64,000 nt of DNA from Zunongwangia pacifica (lineage in GTDB: Bacteria; Bacteroidota; Bacteroidia; Flavobacteriales; Flavobacteriaceae). Location: assembly GCF_023499215.1 (NCBI RefSeq), contig NZ_JAKHSK010000020.1, positions 1 to 64,000 of the forward strand, read 5' to 3'. The translations under genes and the position numbers were made by a program. This document shows positions 7,549 to 15,403 of the stretch, piece after piece; positions within the stretch are counted from its first letter, which is position 1, and each line of letters begins with the position of its first letter. The notes beneath the pieces are model-generated. The model was given only the letters and a program-made list of their open reading frames with translations. It was not told where the DNA came from and searched no databases.

Positions 7549-7622
7549 CGCTTCAATAATGAAAGATTAAAAAATGCTTTGCAGGAAACTGACATTTACT
7601 ATAATCGAATACTATCTAATGG
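7549..7622. other. Unassigned sequence between SRPBCC remnant and left repeat 2
   Basis: One frame reads RFNNERLKNALQETDIYYNR and then ILSNG, without a recognisable start. It looks like a piece of a decayed gene, but I cannot assign a family. Confidence 0.3.
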
Positions 7623-7726
7623 AAATGTTACATATTTTGTCGAAAGTTGTTGATTGGATACTCATAGACAATGAGATGACAAAAGTGAGGTCATTACAAA
7701 TTATAAGATTGGCGATATTCCAAAGG
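7623..7726. repeat. Left cassette repeat, copy 2
   Basis: Partner of 3250-3353 in the same orientation, 104 nt, about 94 percent identical. It contains the end of the second AraC gene and its downstream flank. The sequence to its left is unrelated to that left of copy 1. Confidence 0.9.
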
Positions 7727-8602
7727 AGAAAATGTGGTTTTGTTTTTAAATAGTTTATGGAAAGATTGGGGATATTCAAACCCTAATTGGTAGGCTATTT
7801 CCGAAACTGTCAGTTCAGAATTAGTTAGTAATTCTTTAGCCTTTTCTATTACTTTTTGCTGTATGTGCTGTTGTGCGCTTTGTCCGGTACTATTCCGCAA
7901 CATATCACTCAAATAGTTACGTGAAAGGTTCATTCTTTCAGCAAAATAGGAAACATTGGGAATACCGTCTGTCACTGTCAGATTATTGTTGAAATAGGCT
8001 CCTAACAAATCTTCAAAAGTAGAAATTAAACTGCTGTTAGCTTGCTTACGGGTTAAAAACTGCCTACGATAAAAACGGTCGCAATAATGCAACAAGAGTT
8101 CTATTTGTTTGATAATGATGTCTTGTGAAAAGGTATCGATGGTAGCCTCACTTTCGTTGGAAATATTGGCCAAAAGTTGGTTAATTGTATGCTCCTCTTC
8201 TTCGGATAAGTGTAAAGCTTCGTTAACGGAATAGGAGAAAAAACCAAATTGCCGGATTTCTTTAAATATGGAAAAGCCCTGTAAAAAATCAGGGTGGATC
8301 ACCAGCCAAAGGCCTTCCAGCTCCCAATCGTCCCTGATTTCGGTAATTACAACCTGATGGGGCGCAAAAAAAGTCATTACGCCCTCATCAAAATCATAAT
8401 GCTGTTGCCCGTAGCGCATTTTAGCCTTAAAGTTCTTTTTTATTGCAATACAGTAAAAACCATAAGTAACTGCCTCCAGTTTTTCATCATCAAAACATTT
8501 GATGGTCGAAAAGTCAATAACACTAATCAAAGGATGCTTTGGTTTTGGCAACTCCAGTAATTGGTGTAATTCTCTAATGGATTGTATGGTATAAGGTTTC
8601 AT
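7694..8602 (-). CDS. AraC family transcriptional regulator (cassette 2)
   Basis: This 302-residue relative of the regulator at 3321-4241 has the same cupin-like N-terminus and C-terminal AraC domain (SYFAERMNLSRNYLSDMLRN and SEIAYQLGFEYPQSFHKLFK). About half of positions agree by eye over the full length, while the last eight residues and downstream DNA are almost identical. It lies 40 bp downstream of the second SDR gene and is probably co-transcribed. The inducer is unknown. Confidence 0.88.
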   Translation of the reverse strand: MKPYTIQSIRELHQLLELPKPKHPLISVIDFSTIKCFDDEKLEAVTYGFYCIAIKKNFKAKMRYGQQHYDFDEGVMTFFAPHQVVITEIRDDWELEGLWLVIHPDFLQGFSIFKEIRQFGFFSYSVNEALHLSEEEEHTINQLLANISNESEATIDTFSQDIIIKQIELLLHYCDRFYRRQFLTRKQANSSLISTFEDLLGAYFNNNLTVTDGIPNVSYFAERMNLSRNYLSDMLRNSTGQSAQQHIQQKVIEKAKELLTNSELTVSEIAYQLGFEYPQSFHKLFKNKTTFSPLEYRQSYNL

Positions 8603-8642
8603 TTCACTGCAAATTTAAAAAGACTTTTCTTCTTCCTTAAAG

Positions 8643-9479
8643 TTAATCAAAATCGGTTGATAACGTCAGTGATTTCCATTGTTCAAATTCGGCGTTTTCT
8701 TCTTTTCGCTTTTGCCTTACCAATTCATAGGTGTCCGGTCCCAACAATAAGTGAAGCGGCGGTTGTGTCATTTCTGTAATGCGTACTAAAATGTTAACCA
8801 ATTTTTCAGGGTCTCCCTGTTGCTGTCCACTATATTGATTCCACATTTTTTCTGCTTCATCTACACCATACACTTCAATACGGTTCTTAACATAGTTGAT
8901 GGAATTCATAAATTCAGTCCTGAATTGTCCCGGAGCCACCACCGTAACCTTAATTCCAAAATCTTTTACTTCCTGCGCTAGTGCTTCCGAAAGTCCGATG
9001 ACACCAAACTTAGCTGCATTATAACTGGCTGCTTTTCCAAAGCCCACATACCCCGCATTAGAAGAAATATTAATGATATGCCCGCTTTGTTGCTTGCGCA
9101 AATGAGGCATCACATTTCGAATAACATTAACCGTTCCGAAAAGATTCACATCCATAGTTGCCCGAAACTCTGCATCGGTCATTTCTTCCATACTTCCCAC
9201 AAGGCTATAACCGGCATTATTGACTATCACATCAATACGGCCCAGTTTTTCGATACTTTCATCTATAGCTTGCTTTACCGCTGTATCCGAAGTAATATCT
9301 AGTTCTATCGGGAAAAGATTTTCTTTAAAAGAAGTGATTTCTTTTTTAAGAACATCGGTAGTTCTGCTGGTGGCTATCACCTTATGTCCTTGTGAAAGTA
9401 GGAGTTTGGTTAAATGAAGCCCAAGGCCTTTGGAAGTTCCTGTGATCAACCATACTTTTTGATTTTCTGTACTCATCAT
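8643..9479 (-). CDS. SDR family NAD(P)-dependent oxidoreductase (cassette 2)
   Basis: This 278-residue classical SDR has TGTSKGLG (about 13-20), NNAGY, the Ser in ISSNAG, and catalytic YNAAK. It belongs to a different SDR branch from the enzyme at 4273-5031: outside the shared motifs the two hardly align, and this one has a longer C-terminal part (PPLHLLLGPDTYELV) typical of the SDR group annotated as oxidoreductase/ketoreductase. It starts an SDR-AraC unit. The alternative start one codon later makes no difference. Confidence 0.87.
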   Translation of the reverse strand: MMSTENQKVWLITGTSKGLGLHLTKLLLSQGHKVIATSRTTDVLKKEITSFKENLFPIELDITSDTAVKQAIDESIEKLGRIDVIVNNAGYSLVGSMEEMTDAEFRATMDVNLFGTVNVIRNVMPHLRKQQSGHIINISSNAGYVGFGKAASYNAAKFGVIGLSEALAQEVKDFGIKVTVVAPGQFRTEFMNSINYVKNRIEVYGVDEAEKMWNQYSGQQQGDPEKLVNILVRITEMTQPPLHLLLGPDTYELVRQKRKEENAEFEQWKSLTLSTDFD

Positions 9480-9605
9480 AATTTATTTTTAATTTATGAA
9501 TACAAAGTTGTGTAGGTTTAGTAGAAATACAGTATTCTTATTACTGGGGTTAGTATCCAGATTACAGATTGTATTTAATATTCTTAATCGAGGTATCATC
9601 ATGCC

Positions 9606-9761
9606 ATTCAAAATATAGAGAGGATGGGTAGAAGCCATACCACTTGTTTAACTTTACGTCAATAAATTGAATAGTGAAGATGAAAATGTGCGGTTATGGA
9701 TTTCAGGAAACAAAAACTTTCTATTACAGAAGCTAAGGAAATGGATATGGTTCAAATACGT
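9606..9761. repeat. Right cassette repeat, copy 2 (primase gene start)
   Basis: Partner of 5216-5365 in the same orientation, about 90 percent identical, with six extra bases (GATATG) inside the primase codons. It borders the second AraC-SDR cassette on the right and is the last island-type sequence before the tRNA-Met region. Confidence 0.88.
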
Positions 9762-9827
9762 AAAATTATGTACTTATTCTGTACTAGGTGTAAAAAGAAA
9801 AAGCTTCACATCTCTGTGAAGCCTTAA
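9696..9827 (+). pseudogene. 5' remnant of conjugative-element CHC2/Toprim primase, copy 2
   Basis: The frame starts MDFRKQKLSITEAKEMDMVQ and then leaves the primase sequence (IRKIMYLF), running through the tRNA terminator to a stop. Only the first 20 codons are primase-like. The break point differs by a few codons from copy 1. Confidence 0.7.
9792..9823 (-). terminator. Rho-independent terminator of tRNA-Met
   Basis: On the minus strand GGCTTCACA and TGTGAAGCT form a 9-bp stem followed by TTTTTCTTTTTA. It lies 11 bp beyond the tRNA 3' end. Confidence 0.85.
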
Positions 9828-9833
9828 TTTTCC

Positions 9834-9910
9834 TGGTAGCGAGACCGAGATTTGAACTCGGGACCTCCGGGTTATGAATCCGACGCTCTAACCAACTGAG
9901 CTATCTCGCC
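9834..9910 (-). tRNA. tRNA-Met (anticodon CAT)
   Basis: The minus-strand sequence begins GGCGAGATAGCTCAGTTGG and ends with an encoded CCA. The 7-bp acceptor stem pairs GGCGAGA with TCTCGCT (first pair G-U). The D-arm, the anticodon loop TTCATAA and the T-arm GGTCCCGAGTTCAAATCTC fold normally. The paired acceptor end suggests elongator Met rather than initiator; a CAT tRNA modified to read Ile is not excluded. It marks the border between the accessory island and backbone. Confidence 0.95.
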
Positions 9911-10082
9911 AAATTGTGCAGTATCACTGCTGTTACAAAATATTTGCGCTGTATTGCAAATGCGGGTGCAAATATAGCAACAATTTAAAATGCCACAAAT
10001 AATTTTTTCAAAAATATTTAAAATGTTTTCTTTTAATGTTTCCAATTAATATATATATTGCTCGAAACTAATAAATCAAGAA

Positions 10083-10472
10083 ATGGAAGATAAGATAAAG
10101 TACGAAATGGAATTTCCAATTCACGCTTCTCCTTCATTATTATATCAATACATATCTACACCCTCTGGATTAAGCGAGTGGTATGCCGATAATGTGAATT
10201 CACGTGGAGAGTTATTTACTTTTATCTGGGAAGGTAGCGAAGAGCAGGCAAAGCTTGTGAGCAAAAAAAGTGATGAGCGTGTAAAATTTAGATGGGCAGA
10301 AGAAGAAGGCACACCATATTATTTTGAAATTCGGATTCAGGTAGATGATATCACAAAAGATGTTTCTATAATGATTACCGATTTTGCTGAAGATGAAGAC
10401 GAAGTAGAAGAAGGTAAAATGCTTTGGGAAAATATGATTTCAGATCTAAAACAGGTATTGGGATCGGTTTAA
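10083..10472 (+). CDS. START-like domain protein (SRPBCC fold)
   Basis: This 129-residue protein has the compact AHSA1/START-like helix-grip arrangement: an N-terminal beta strand EMEFPIHASPSLLYQYISTP, the segment LSEWYADNV, and a C-terminal helix. An acidic run follows TDFAED. Homologues of this length are widespread single-domain proteins in Bacteroidetes with unknown ligand. It is transcribed toward an aminotransferase gene and is followed by a hairpin at 10498-10525. Confidence 0.85.
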   Translation: MEDKIKYEMEFPIHASPSLLYQYISTPSGLSEWYADNVNSRGELFTFIWEGSEEQAKLVSKKSDERVKFRWAEEEGTPYYFEIRIQVDDITKDVSIMITDFAEDEDEVEEGKMLWENMISDLKQVLGSV

Positions 10473-10490
10473 TATTCGATATTTAAAACT

Positions 10491-10525
10491 TACCTTTGCC
10501 CCGCTTAATTAATCGGGGCTTTTTT
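10491..10525 (+). terminator. Terminator hairpin with overlapping -7 promoter box
   Basis: GCCCCG (10498-10503) pairs with CGGGGC (10514-10519) around an AT-rich loop and is followed by six T, a standard terminator for the START gene. TACCTTTG at 10491-10498 matches TAnnTTTG, so a promoter for the next gene may overlap the hairpin. The next ATG (10526) follows the T-run directly. Confidence 0.7.
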
Positions 10526-11371
10526 ATGATCAATTTTAACGGAAAATTACAGCAAGAAAACGAAGCGAATTTATCGATCACTAATCGTGGATATGCCTAT
10601 GGGGATTCGGTTTTTGAAACCATACGGGTAATTAATGGAAAGGTGATGTTTTGGGAAGACCATTATTTTAGGTTGATGGCTTCTATGCGTATTATGCGTA
10701 TGGAAATTCCCCATGAGTTTTCTCCTGAATTTTTAGAAGAGCAGATTATTGATCTTATTAAAGCAAATAAACTTCAGGATAAGACGGTACGGGTTAAATT
10801 TTCGGTATTTAGAAAAGAAGGCGGTTTGTACACTCCTGAAGTACGGGATATCGAATATTTTATACTAACTTCAGAAATTCAGCATTCTTTTTACACACTT
10901 AATGAAGGTTTTTATGAAGTTGAACTTTTTAAAGATCACTATATTAATTCTGGTTTGCTTTCAACAATAAAAACCAATAATAAAGCAGTAAATGTGCTTG
11001 GTGGTATTTTTGCGAAAGAAAATAATTATCACAACTGTTTATTGGTTAATGAAAAAAAATCTGTTGTAGAAGCACTAAATGGAAACCTGTTTGTTGTAAA
11101 GGGAGATAAGATTAAAACGCCACCACTTACCGATGGTGCTTTAAATGGGATTACAAGAAAGCAGTTAATGAATGTGATTAAAAAGCTACAAGAGTATAAA
11201 TTTGAAGAAGCATCGATTTCACCATTCGAATTACAAAAAGCAGATGAACTTTTTATCACCAATGTCATCGTTGGGATACAGCCAATATCAAAATATCGTA
11301 AAAAAGAATATACCAATACGGTGGCTAAAGACCTGTTAGCCAAACTAAATGCCAAGGCAAGATTAGGTTAA
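10526..11371 (+). CDS. PLP-dependent aminotransferase class IV
   Basis: This 281-residue protein is of fold-type IV, related to branched-chain aminotransferase and aminodeoxychorismate lyase. It shows NRGYAYGDSVFETIRV near residue 20, the PLP-Lys region STIKTNNKA, an E near VVEALNGN, and GITRKQLM. The ATG at 10526 is preferred because the in-frame TTG at 10496 would put a terminator hairpin inside the coding region and the protein families begin MINFNGKL. It may be a PabC-like lyase in folate synthesis, but substrate cannot be set from sequence alone. Confidence 0.85.
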   Translation: MINFNGKLQQENEANLSITNRGYAYGDSVFETIRVINGKVMFWEDHYFRLMASMRIMRMEIPHEFSPEFLEEQIIDLIKANKLQDKTVRVKFSVFRKEGGLYTPEVRDIEYFILTSEIQHSFYTLNEGFYEVELFKDHYINSGLLSTIKTNNKAVNVLGGIFAKENNYHNCLLVNEKKSVVEALNGNLFVVKGDKIKTPPLTDGALNGITRKQLMNVIKKLQEYKFEEASISPFELQKADELFITNVIVGIQPISKYRKKEYTNTVAKDLLAKLNAKARLG

Positions 11372-11410
11372 AGTAGTGGTTAGGCTAGGAGAAAGAAGGA
11401 TTTTAATTTT

Positions 11411-11977
11411 TTAATTATAACTAGGATTTTCGGGTGCGTTAGACCATAAAACATATTCGCCACCCAATTGCATCATCTGATCTTTCCAGAAAGAATCATA
11501 GGGACGTTCGATAATACTTTTTTGATCTTCGTTAGTGACCACGATCCATGAATTTGAATCTAATTCATTATTCAGTTGTTCAGCATCCCAGCCAGAATAT
11601 CCCAGGAAAAACCGTATCTGATTTTCATCGATCATATTCTGGGAAATAAGCGTGGTTACCGCATCAAAATTTCCTCCCCAGTAAATACCGTCTGCGATTT
11701 CTACACTATCGGGAATCAAATCTGGGATTCGATGGATAAAGTAAAGGTTATCCTGCTCTACAGGACCTCCATTATAAATCTGGAAATCAACATTTAAGCC
11801 GGGAATTAAATCTTTAAGGGTAAAATCAAGCACCTTGTTTAAGATAAATCCAACAGACCCACGCTCAGAGTGCTCGGCCAGAAGCACCACAGATCTGTTA
11901 AAGGAAATGTCTCCAATAATTGAAGGTTCTGCGATTAAAAGGTGGCCTTTAGAGGGTTTAAGTGCAATCATAGGCAT
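11411..11977 (-). CDS. YqgE/AlgH family protein
   Basis: This 188-residue protein carries the family pattern: GHLLIAEPSI near residue 11, FNRSVVLLAEH, GSVGFILNKV, YNGGPVEQDNLYFIH, and a C-terminal FLGYSGWDAEQLNNEL with the conserved GYxGWxxxQL. The cellular role of YqgE/AlgH proteins is not settled. Translation may start at Met3. It stands alone, convergent with the aminotransferase gene. Confidence 0.93.
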   Translation of the reverse strand: MPMIALKPSKGHLLIAEPSIIGDISFNRSVVLLAEHSERGSVGFILNKVLDFTLKDLIPGLNVDFQIYNGGPVEQDNLYFIHRIPDLIPDSVEIADGIYWGGNFDAVTTLISQNMIDENQIRFFLGYSGWDAEQLNNELDSNSWIVVTNEDQKSIIERPYDSFWKDQMMQLGGEYVLWSNAPENPSYN

Positions 11978-12039
11978 ACTTTTTAACTAATCTAACTAAT
12001 TATTCCTAACCTTACAATAAATATTAAAAAAATATGTAT

Positions 12040-12068
12040 AAAAAAAGCTTTCCTTGTAGGAAAGCTTT
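12040..12068 (-). terminator. Terminator of the HU gene
   Basis: AAAGCTTTCC (12044-12053) and GGAAAGCTTT (12059-12068) form a 10-bp stem with a 5-nt loop. On the minus strand it is followed by a run of T. Confidence 0.88.
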
Positions 12069-12096
12069 AATACTTTAACTAAAATAGTGATAATTA

Positions 12097-12369
12097 TTAG
12101 TTTACAGCTTTTTGTAAGTCTGCACCTGCTTTAAACTTCACTACATTTTTAGCCGCGATCTTAATAGTTTTTCCAGTTTGTGGGTTTCTACCTTCACGTG
12201 CTGCTCTTTTAGACACAGACCAAGAACCAAATCCTACAAGAGAAACTCTGTCTCCTTTTTTAAGAGAACTCTCAATTCCTCCTAAAAATGATTCTAATGC
12301 TTTTTTAGCTGCAGCTTTAGAAATACCTGCATCTTCAGCCATTGCGTCGATTAAATCTGTTTTGTTCAT
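12097..12369 (-). CDS. HU family DNA-binding protein
   Basis: This 90-residue nucleoid protein is the usual HU length. It has the helical N-terminus [20 protein letters not shown], the hallmark [20 protein letters not shown] segment and the strand-helix tail [17 protein letters not shown]. It bends and compacts DNA as a dimer. It has its own promoter (-7 box at 12420-12427) and terminator, so it is monocistronic. Confidence 0.97.
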   Translation of the reverse strand: MNKTDLIDAMAEDAGISKAAAKKALESFLGGIESSLKKGDRVSLVGFGSWSVSKRAAREGRNPQTGKTIKIAAKNVVKFKAGADLQKAVN

Positions 12370-12419
12370 AATTTGAATTTAAATAATTGTTGGTTAAACA
12401 TTCTGTTCAATTGCTCTTA

Positions 12420-12427
12420 CAAATTTA
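12420..12427 (-). promoter_or_regulatory. -7 box of the HU promoter
   Basis: On the minus strand the bases read TAAATTTG, a TAnnTTTG match, with CTTG about 19 bp upstream as a possible -33 element. The leader to the HU ATG would be about 45 nt. Confidence 0.6.
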
Positions 12428-12553
12428 TATGGATTTATTGCCTATGCAAGTAATAGCAAGGGAAAACGGTTTGTTTGTTGATAACTTTATCAAAATGTTA
12501 ATAATTGACGGCTAAATTTATTGATTTTTTATGATTTCAGTATTTGTAAGGGT

Positions 12554-13498
12554 TTAAAGCATGCAAGCATTGCTTTCTATCGTTAAACCGTTTAATAATT
12601 CTTTTACCTGCATTTTACGTTTCCCGGGAAGTTGAATTTCATTGATAAGAATGTACCCGTCTTTAGTCGCTACTTTAAGTTGATGATTTTCAATGGTTAG
12701 CTGCCCGGCCTCCTCTTTATGTGCTTTTAAAATCATTTCGCTGTCAAAAATTTTAACGTTCATTTTCTCTCCATTTTCAAAAAAGCACCATGCCGCCGGG
12801 TAAGGATTTAATCCGCGTATCAGATTATAAATAGTACTGGTACTTTTTGCCCAGTCGATTTTGGTGTTTTCACGGGTTAATTTAGGAGCAGGCTTAGGGT
12901 CTTCTTCTTTGTTTTGAGGGATTGTTTTAACTTCGCCACTTTCGATGTGTTTAAGAGTGTCTACGATTAGTTCTCCTCCAAGTTTCATTAAACGATCGTG
13001 AACCGACCCTACATTTTCTGTGGCTTCAATTTCGATTTCCTTAGACAGAATGATATTGCCGGTATCGATTTTGTCATCGATAAAAAAAGTAGTTGCTCCC
13101 GTGGTTTTTTCACCGTTAATTACAGCCCAGTTAATGGGTGCTGCGCCACGATATTCTGGTAAGACAGAGGCGTGTAAATTAAAGGTGCCGTATGCCGGAA
13201 ATTTCCACACCTTGGCAGGTAACATTCTAAAAGCCACAACTACCTGCAGGTTGGGGTTCAATTCTTTAAGCTGATTTTCGAATTCTTCAGATTTTAGGTT
13301 GGTGGGCTGTAAAACAGGGAATCCTTTGGTTAGCGCGAATTTTTTTACTGCACTCTGGTTTAATTTTCTTCCGCGACCGGCGGGACGATCTGGAGCCGTT
13401 ACTACACCCACAACATGATAGCCGGCTTCAATAATTTTTGCGAGACCTTCTACAGCAAAGTCTGGCGTTCCCATAAATAATATTCGTAAATCTTTCAT
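12554..13498 (-). CDS. fmt: Methionyl-tRNA formyltransferase
   Basis: This 314-residue enzyme transfers a formyl group from 10-formyl-THF to initiator Met-tRNA. The N-terminal formyltransferase domain starts LRILFMGTPDFAVEGL and contains NLHASVLPEYRGAAPINWAV (catalytic Asn/His) and DTGNII. The C-terminal OB-like domain follows from about residue 210 with IRGLNPYPAAW. It lies 1 bp after recQ on the same strand, in an ATPase-recQ-fmt operon. Confidence 0.97.
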   Translation of the reverse strand: MKDLRILFMGTPDFAVEGLAKIIEAGYHVVGVVTAPDRPAGRGRKLNQSAVKKFALTKGFPVLQPTNLKSEEFENQLKELNPNLQVVVAFRMLPAKVWKFPAYGTFNLHASVLPEYRGAAPINWAVINGEKTTGATTFFIDDKIDTGNIILSKEIEIEATENVGSVHDRLMKLGGELIVDTLKHIESGEVKTIPQNKEEDPKPAPKLTRENTKIDWAKSTSTIYNLIRGLNPYPAAWCFFENGEKMNVKIFDSEMILKAHKEEAGQLTIENHQLKVATKDGYILINEIQLPGKRKMQVKELLNGLTIESNACML

Positions 13499-13499
13499 T

Positions 13500-15401
13500 T
13501 TAGTTTGCTTTGTAGGTATTTATCGGTGTTCTTTTTATTCGGTTTTTCTCTAATAAAAGGCGTAATACTTCTAAGATGTGGGCTTCAGCAAAAGGTAATT
13601 GTGTAACTAACTCTCTAGAAGATTGCTCAGTATTTTTCAGTATTTTGATAATTTCAAAATAGATGATATTCATCAATTCCCGGGTTAATTTTCCGGTTTG
13701 CTTTTTTGTACAAATCGAGCAAAGTCCGCAGTCTGCAATATCCTGTTCTCCAAAATAAGTTAAAAGTTGTTTGCTGCGACAGTTTTCCTGATTATCGATA
13801 TAGGCTAAAACCTGAGCTATTTTTTCTTTTTTATGCTGAAGGTATTGCTCGATGAATTTGGTATGCGGTATGAGTGTTCGTTCGTCTTCCCTGGGTACCA
13901 GAAAAGTGACGGAAGCATCGTGCTGCGCATATTCGAATTCAATAATTTCATCTTTTTCTAATTTCTGAAGGAACTGTAAAGCTTCGGTTTCAGAAATATT
14001 TGATTTTTCGGCTAAAGATGACAGGTTTATGGCAGTTAGATTCTCGAAAACGCCCCCATAGGTCCTTAAAATGGTTTTGGTGAATTCTGAAACTTCAGGC
14101 TGATTATTTAAGTAGTTATTTAAAGTACCCGGGAAAACTTCAAATTTTACCAAAGTACGTTTATGAAATTCTTCACTTAATTTCAGGATAGAACAGCGTT
14201 CTAAAATTTGTAAAGCCGCATAAGCTTTATGGATATTAAAATGGTATTGTTTACAGAATAGGTTAAAATTAAAATTAAAAACTTCCTGTTCACCTTCTCC
14301 GTAAGCAATTCTAAAATAAGCGAGCACTTTTTTGTACACTTCCTTAATTTCAGGGATCGAAGGTAATTTTACCAAAAATTGGTTCTCTAAAACCGGAATA
14401 TCGCTCCTATTGGTGATTACGGTTGCCGCAGCATATTTACCATCACGCCCGGCACGGCCTGCTTCCTGAAAATAGCTCTCTAAATTCTCAGGAAGGTTAA
14501 GGTGAATTACATGCCGAACATCTGGTTTATCGATCCCCATCCCAAAAGCGGTAGTGGCCACCATGATCCTAAATTTGTTCTGAAGCCAGTCTTCCAGCTT
14601 TTTCTTTTTAGCTGCCTGTTTCATTCCGCCATGAAAAGCTTCAGCTTTGTAGCCTTGTGATTGCAGGTAACCGGCAATTTCAGTCGTGGCATTCCGACTT
14701 CTTACATATATAATCGCTGTTTCTTCCGCAGATTTTAAAAGTTTAGCAACTTCATAAAATTTATCTTCAGCATAAATTACATTATAAGCAATATTTGGCC
14801 TGTAAAAAGACTTTTTATGTAATCTAAGATGGGGCAACTTTAGCTGTGCTTTAATATCTTCAATAACCTGCGGAGTTGCCGTTGCCGTTAAGGCAATTAA
14901 AGGGACTGCTGGTTTTAGCTCATTAAAGATATGAATATTGCGATAGGCCGGTCTAAAGTCGTGTCCCCATTGCGAAATACAATGGGCTTCGTCTACAGCA
15001 ATCAAATTTACATTCATTAACCTGATGCGTTCCTGTACCAGTTCCATTTGAAGCCTTTCAGGAGAGAGGTATAGAAATTTATAATTTCCGTAGATACAAT
15101 TATCCAGTTTTTTATCAAGATCGACATAAGAAATACCGCCGGTAATACTCATGGCTTTTATACCTTTAGCCTGCAAATTGCTTACCTGGTCTTCCATTAA
15201 GGCAATGAGTGGAGAAACCACAATACAAATGCCTTCGCGTAGTAAAGCGGGAACCTGAAAACATATCGATTTGCCTCCTCCTGTAGGAAGTAACGCCAAT
15301 ACGTTTTCACCTTCTAGAACCGAAGCAATGATGGGCCACTGTAAAGGTCTAAATTCTTTGTGACCCCAGTATTTATTTAGTATTTGTACCGCTTCCTGCA
15401 A
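13500..15401 (-). CDS. recQ: ATP-dependent DNA helicase, RecQ family
   Basis: This 633-residue superfamily 2 helicase unwinds recombination and repair intermediates 3'-5'. It shows motif I LLPTGGGKSICFQVPAL, motif II VDEAHCISQWGHDFRP, motif III ALTATAT, motif VI QEAGRAGRDG, and the RecQ-Ct zinc cluster with cysteines in NCRSKQLL and DCGLCSIC. A short C-terminal helical tail replaces a clear HRDC domain. It sits between a small ATPase gene (2 bp) and fmt (1 bp), so all three are co-transcribed. Confidence 0.95.
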   Translation of the reverse strand: MQEAVQILNKYWGHKEFRPLQWPIIASVLEGENVLALLPTGGGKSICFQVPALLREGICIVVSPLIALMEDQVSNLQAKGIKAMSITGGISYVDLDKKLDNCIYGNYKFLYLSPERLQMELVQERIRLMNVNLIAVDEAHCISQWGHDFRPAYRNIHIFNELKPAVPLIALTATATPQVIEDIKAQLKLPHLRLHKKSFYRPNIAYNVIYAEDKFYEVAKLLKSAEETAIIYVRSRNATTEIAGYLQSQGYKAEAFHGGMKQAAKKKKLEDWLQNKFRIMVATTAFGMGIDKPDVRHVIHLNLPENLESYFQEAGRAGRDGKYAAATVITNRSDIPVLENQFLVKLPSIPEIKEVYKKVLAYFRIAYGEGEQEVFNFNFNLFCKQYHFNIHKAYAALQILERCSILKLSEEFHKRTLVKFEVFPGTLNNYLNNQPEVSEFTKTILRTYGGVFENLTAINLSSLAEKSNISETEALQFLQKLEKDEIIEFEYAQHDASVTFLVPREDERTLIPHTKFIEQYLQHKKEKIAQVLAYIDNQENCRSKQLLTYFGEQDIADCGLCSICTKKQTGKLTRELMNIIYFEIIKILKNTEQSSRELVTQLPFAEAHILEVLRLLLEKNRIKRTPINTYKAN

Positions 15402-15403
15402 TA

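Noticed and set aside
9834-9910. tRNA-Met 3' end as proven attachment site
   Set aside because: No second copy of the tRNA 3' end was found within 1-9833, and the tRNA's own terminator lies between it and the element scar.
10496-10525. Upstream TTG start for the aminotransferase
   Set aside because: It would translate through the terminator hairpin and add ten residues not seen in the family.
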